From JAGNNV01 sp031392925 (GTDB lineage Bacteria; Acidobacteriota; Vicinamibacteria; Fen-336; JAGNNV01), in the NCBI GenBank assembly GCA_031392925.1, contig JANMVV010000188.1, positions 1 to 22,128 on the forward strand: DNA of 22,128 bases, given 5' to 3'. The translations under genes and the position numbers were made by a program. The first letter of the stretch is position 1, and each line of letters opens with the position of its first letter. The notes below the pieces were generated by a model, which made no database searches, was not told where the DNA came from, and saw only the letters and a program-made list of their open reading frames with translations. Positions 21,470-22,128 of this stretch are shown piece after piece.

Positions 21470-22128
21470 CGCTCGCGTTCGAGCGAAGCCGGCGAGAACA
21501 TGCGCTCGTCGAGCCTGGGTCGATCATCGATCTTCAGGAACTTGAGTTCCGTGGAGGCTCCGGTTTCGAGCGAGCTCTCCATGATCAGGCGCGTGGGTCT
21601 CTTCCGCCCGCCCAGGGTTTCGATCTCGTCGGAGCGAAGGATCTTGAGCTTCTTGCCGGAGATCGTGAAGTACTCGGCAAGACAGGGAAAGAACGTGCCG
21701 TCCCTGCGCACCAGGTAGCGGACGCGATCGTAGGCGACCCCGCGGTTCCTGGCCTTCAGCTCGAGCACATGACAGGGCACGCCATCCACTATCTCTTCGC
21801 CCGCGAGCGTCGCTTCGTAGTCGCGAGTCAGGGAAAGCCTGAAGATGTCGCCGTTGTTGAAATCGCCTCCACCGAAGGTCTGCTTCGGCCCGACCCGCGC
21901 CACTTTTTCCGCGGCCGGAAGGTAGATGTAGGTGTTGTCGTCGCGACGCAAATAGACCGTGCCCTTCTCCTTCGGGGGATCGGTGTAACGGACGAGACCG
22001 CGATCGTCGCCGGACTTGAAACCGTCCATGGTGACCACCCGGGGCGACTTGCCGGTCCGGGTCACGGTCATGCGCACGGTGTACGAGGCGGTTTCGCCGA
22101 GGACGGCGGCCTGGGCTTTCTCGAGGAT
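21466..22128 (-). CDS. LolA-like outer-membrane lipoprotein-sorting protein (5' end outside window)
   Basis: The frame is open to the window edge at 22128, so the N-terminus and signal peptide are missing; 220 residues are visible. The first visible residues ILEKAQAAVLGETASYTVRMTVTRTGKS resemble the beginning of mature LolA-like proteins, where a helix precedes a long antiparallel sheet. YTDPPKEKGTVYLRRDDNTYIYLPAAEKVARVGPKQTFGGGDFNNGDIFRLSLTRDYEATLAGEE continues this fold. 'KGTxxLxxxxxxWxYxPxxxKxxRIxxxxxxxSFMGSDFTNxD' is the pattern of the PF17131-like group, usually encoded beside RND or ABC exporters. Such proteins carry or sense lipophilic cargo in the periplasm. The following barrel and LolD-type ATPase genes fit one envelope lipid or lipoprotein transport unit. 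An internal GTG at 22077 could be mistaken for the start, but the upstream codons are clearly family sequence. Confidence 0.82.
   Translation of the reverse strand: MLEKAQAAVLGETASYTVRMTVTRTGKSPRVVTMDGFKSGDDRGLVRYTDPPKEKGTVYLRRDDNTYIYLPAAEKVARVGPKQTFGGGDFNNGDIFRLSLTRDYEATLAGEEIVDGVPCHVLELKARNRGVAYDRVRYLVRRDGTFFPCLAEYFTISGKKLKILRSDEIETLGGRKRPTRLIMESSLETGASTELKFLKIDDRPRLDERMFSPASLERER

Noticed and set aside
1..22128. CRISPR array, tRNA, rRNA or phage attachment sites
   Set aside because: No regularly spaced repeats, cloverleaf-like arms or rRNA segments were recognised by eye; a tRNA or covariance-model scan would be needed to exclude them fully.

Overview
The window is GC-rich, densely coded DNA from a Gram-negative (two-membrane) bacterium. 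The evidence for an outer membrane is a TonB-dependent receptor end, a second outer-membrane barrel ending in Tyr-Ser-Phe, a LolA-like carrier and Tat/Sec-exported proteins. No rRNA, tRNA or phylogenetic marker is present. The gene content (DUF1800/DUF1501 pair, PPGK-type glucokinase relic, HOGA-type aldolase, YdjC-family deacetylase) would fit Acidobacteriota, Myxococcota, Eisenbacteria-like or similar lineages, and I cannot choose among them.

Layout, left to right. (1) 1-3114, plus strand: the 3' end of a TonB-dependent receptor, then a periplasmic binding protein, a FecCD/BtuC permease and a BtuD/FecE ATPase. The last three are joined by 4-nt stop/start overlaps. This is a corrinoid or siderophore uptake operon. 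(2) 3201-3832, plus: a compact toxin-antitoxin pair, an AbrB/MazE-fold antitoxin followed by a Doc/Fic-fold toxin, with an apparently near-leaderless antitoxin mRNA. (3) 3839-5095, minus: a glutamate/aspartate-type DAACS symporter, convergent with the toxin and divergent from the next unit. (4) 5195-8334, plus: a DUF1800-DUF1501 exported protein pair. (5) 8335-9242: a relic zone with a truncated IS3-type OrfA on the minus strand, and an internally deleted, still in-frame polyphosphate-glucokinase (ROK) remnant whose stop overlaps the start of a stand-alone CBM48-like protein. (6) 9409-10842, plus: a GAF protein and a DHDPS-superfamily aldolase most like 4-hydroxy-2-oxoglutarate aldolase.

(7) 10839-22128 is one uninterrupted minus-strand block of eleven genes. 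In transcription order: a LolA-like protein (cut by the window edge), an outer-membrane barrel, a LolD/MacB-type ATPase, a YkgJ cysteine-cluster protein, ThiG, an O-antigen-terminator-like methyltransferase with an N-terminal helical arm, a GT4 glycosyltransferase, a DPM1-like GT2, a second methyltransferase, a YdjC/ChbG/HpnK deacetylase and a very large GT-C-type membrane protein.

The most interesting reading is in the last part. A polyprenyl-phosphate-sugar type GT2, a YdjC deacetylase and a GT-C transferase reproduce the logic of Francisella FlmF2-NaxD-FlmK and of ArnC-ArnD-ArnT: load a sugar on a lipid carrier, de-N-acylate it, transfer it in the periplasm. Here they sit with two methyltransferases and a GT4, suggesting a lipid-linked surface-glycan decoration pathway. 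This is inference from family membership and gene order. The second notable item is the collapsed glucokinase kept in frame and translationally coupled to a glycogen-binding-like domain.
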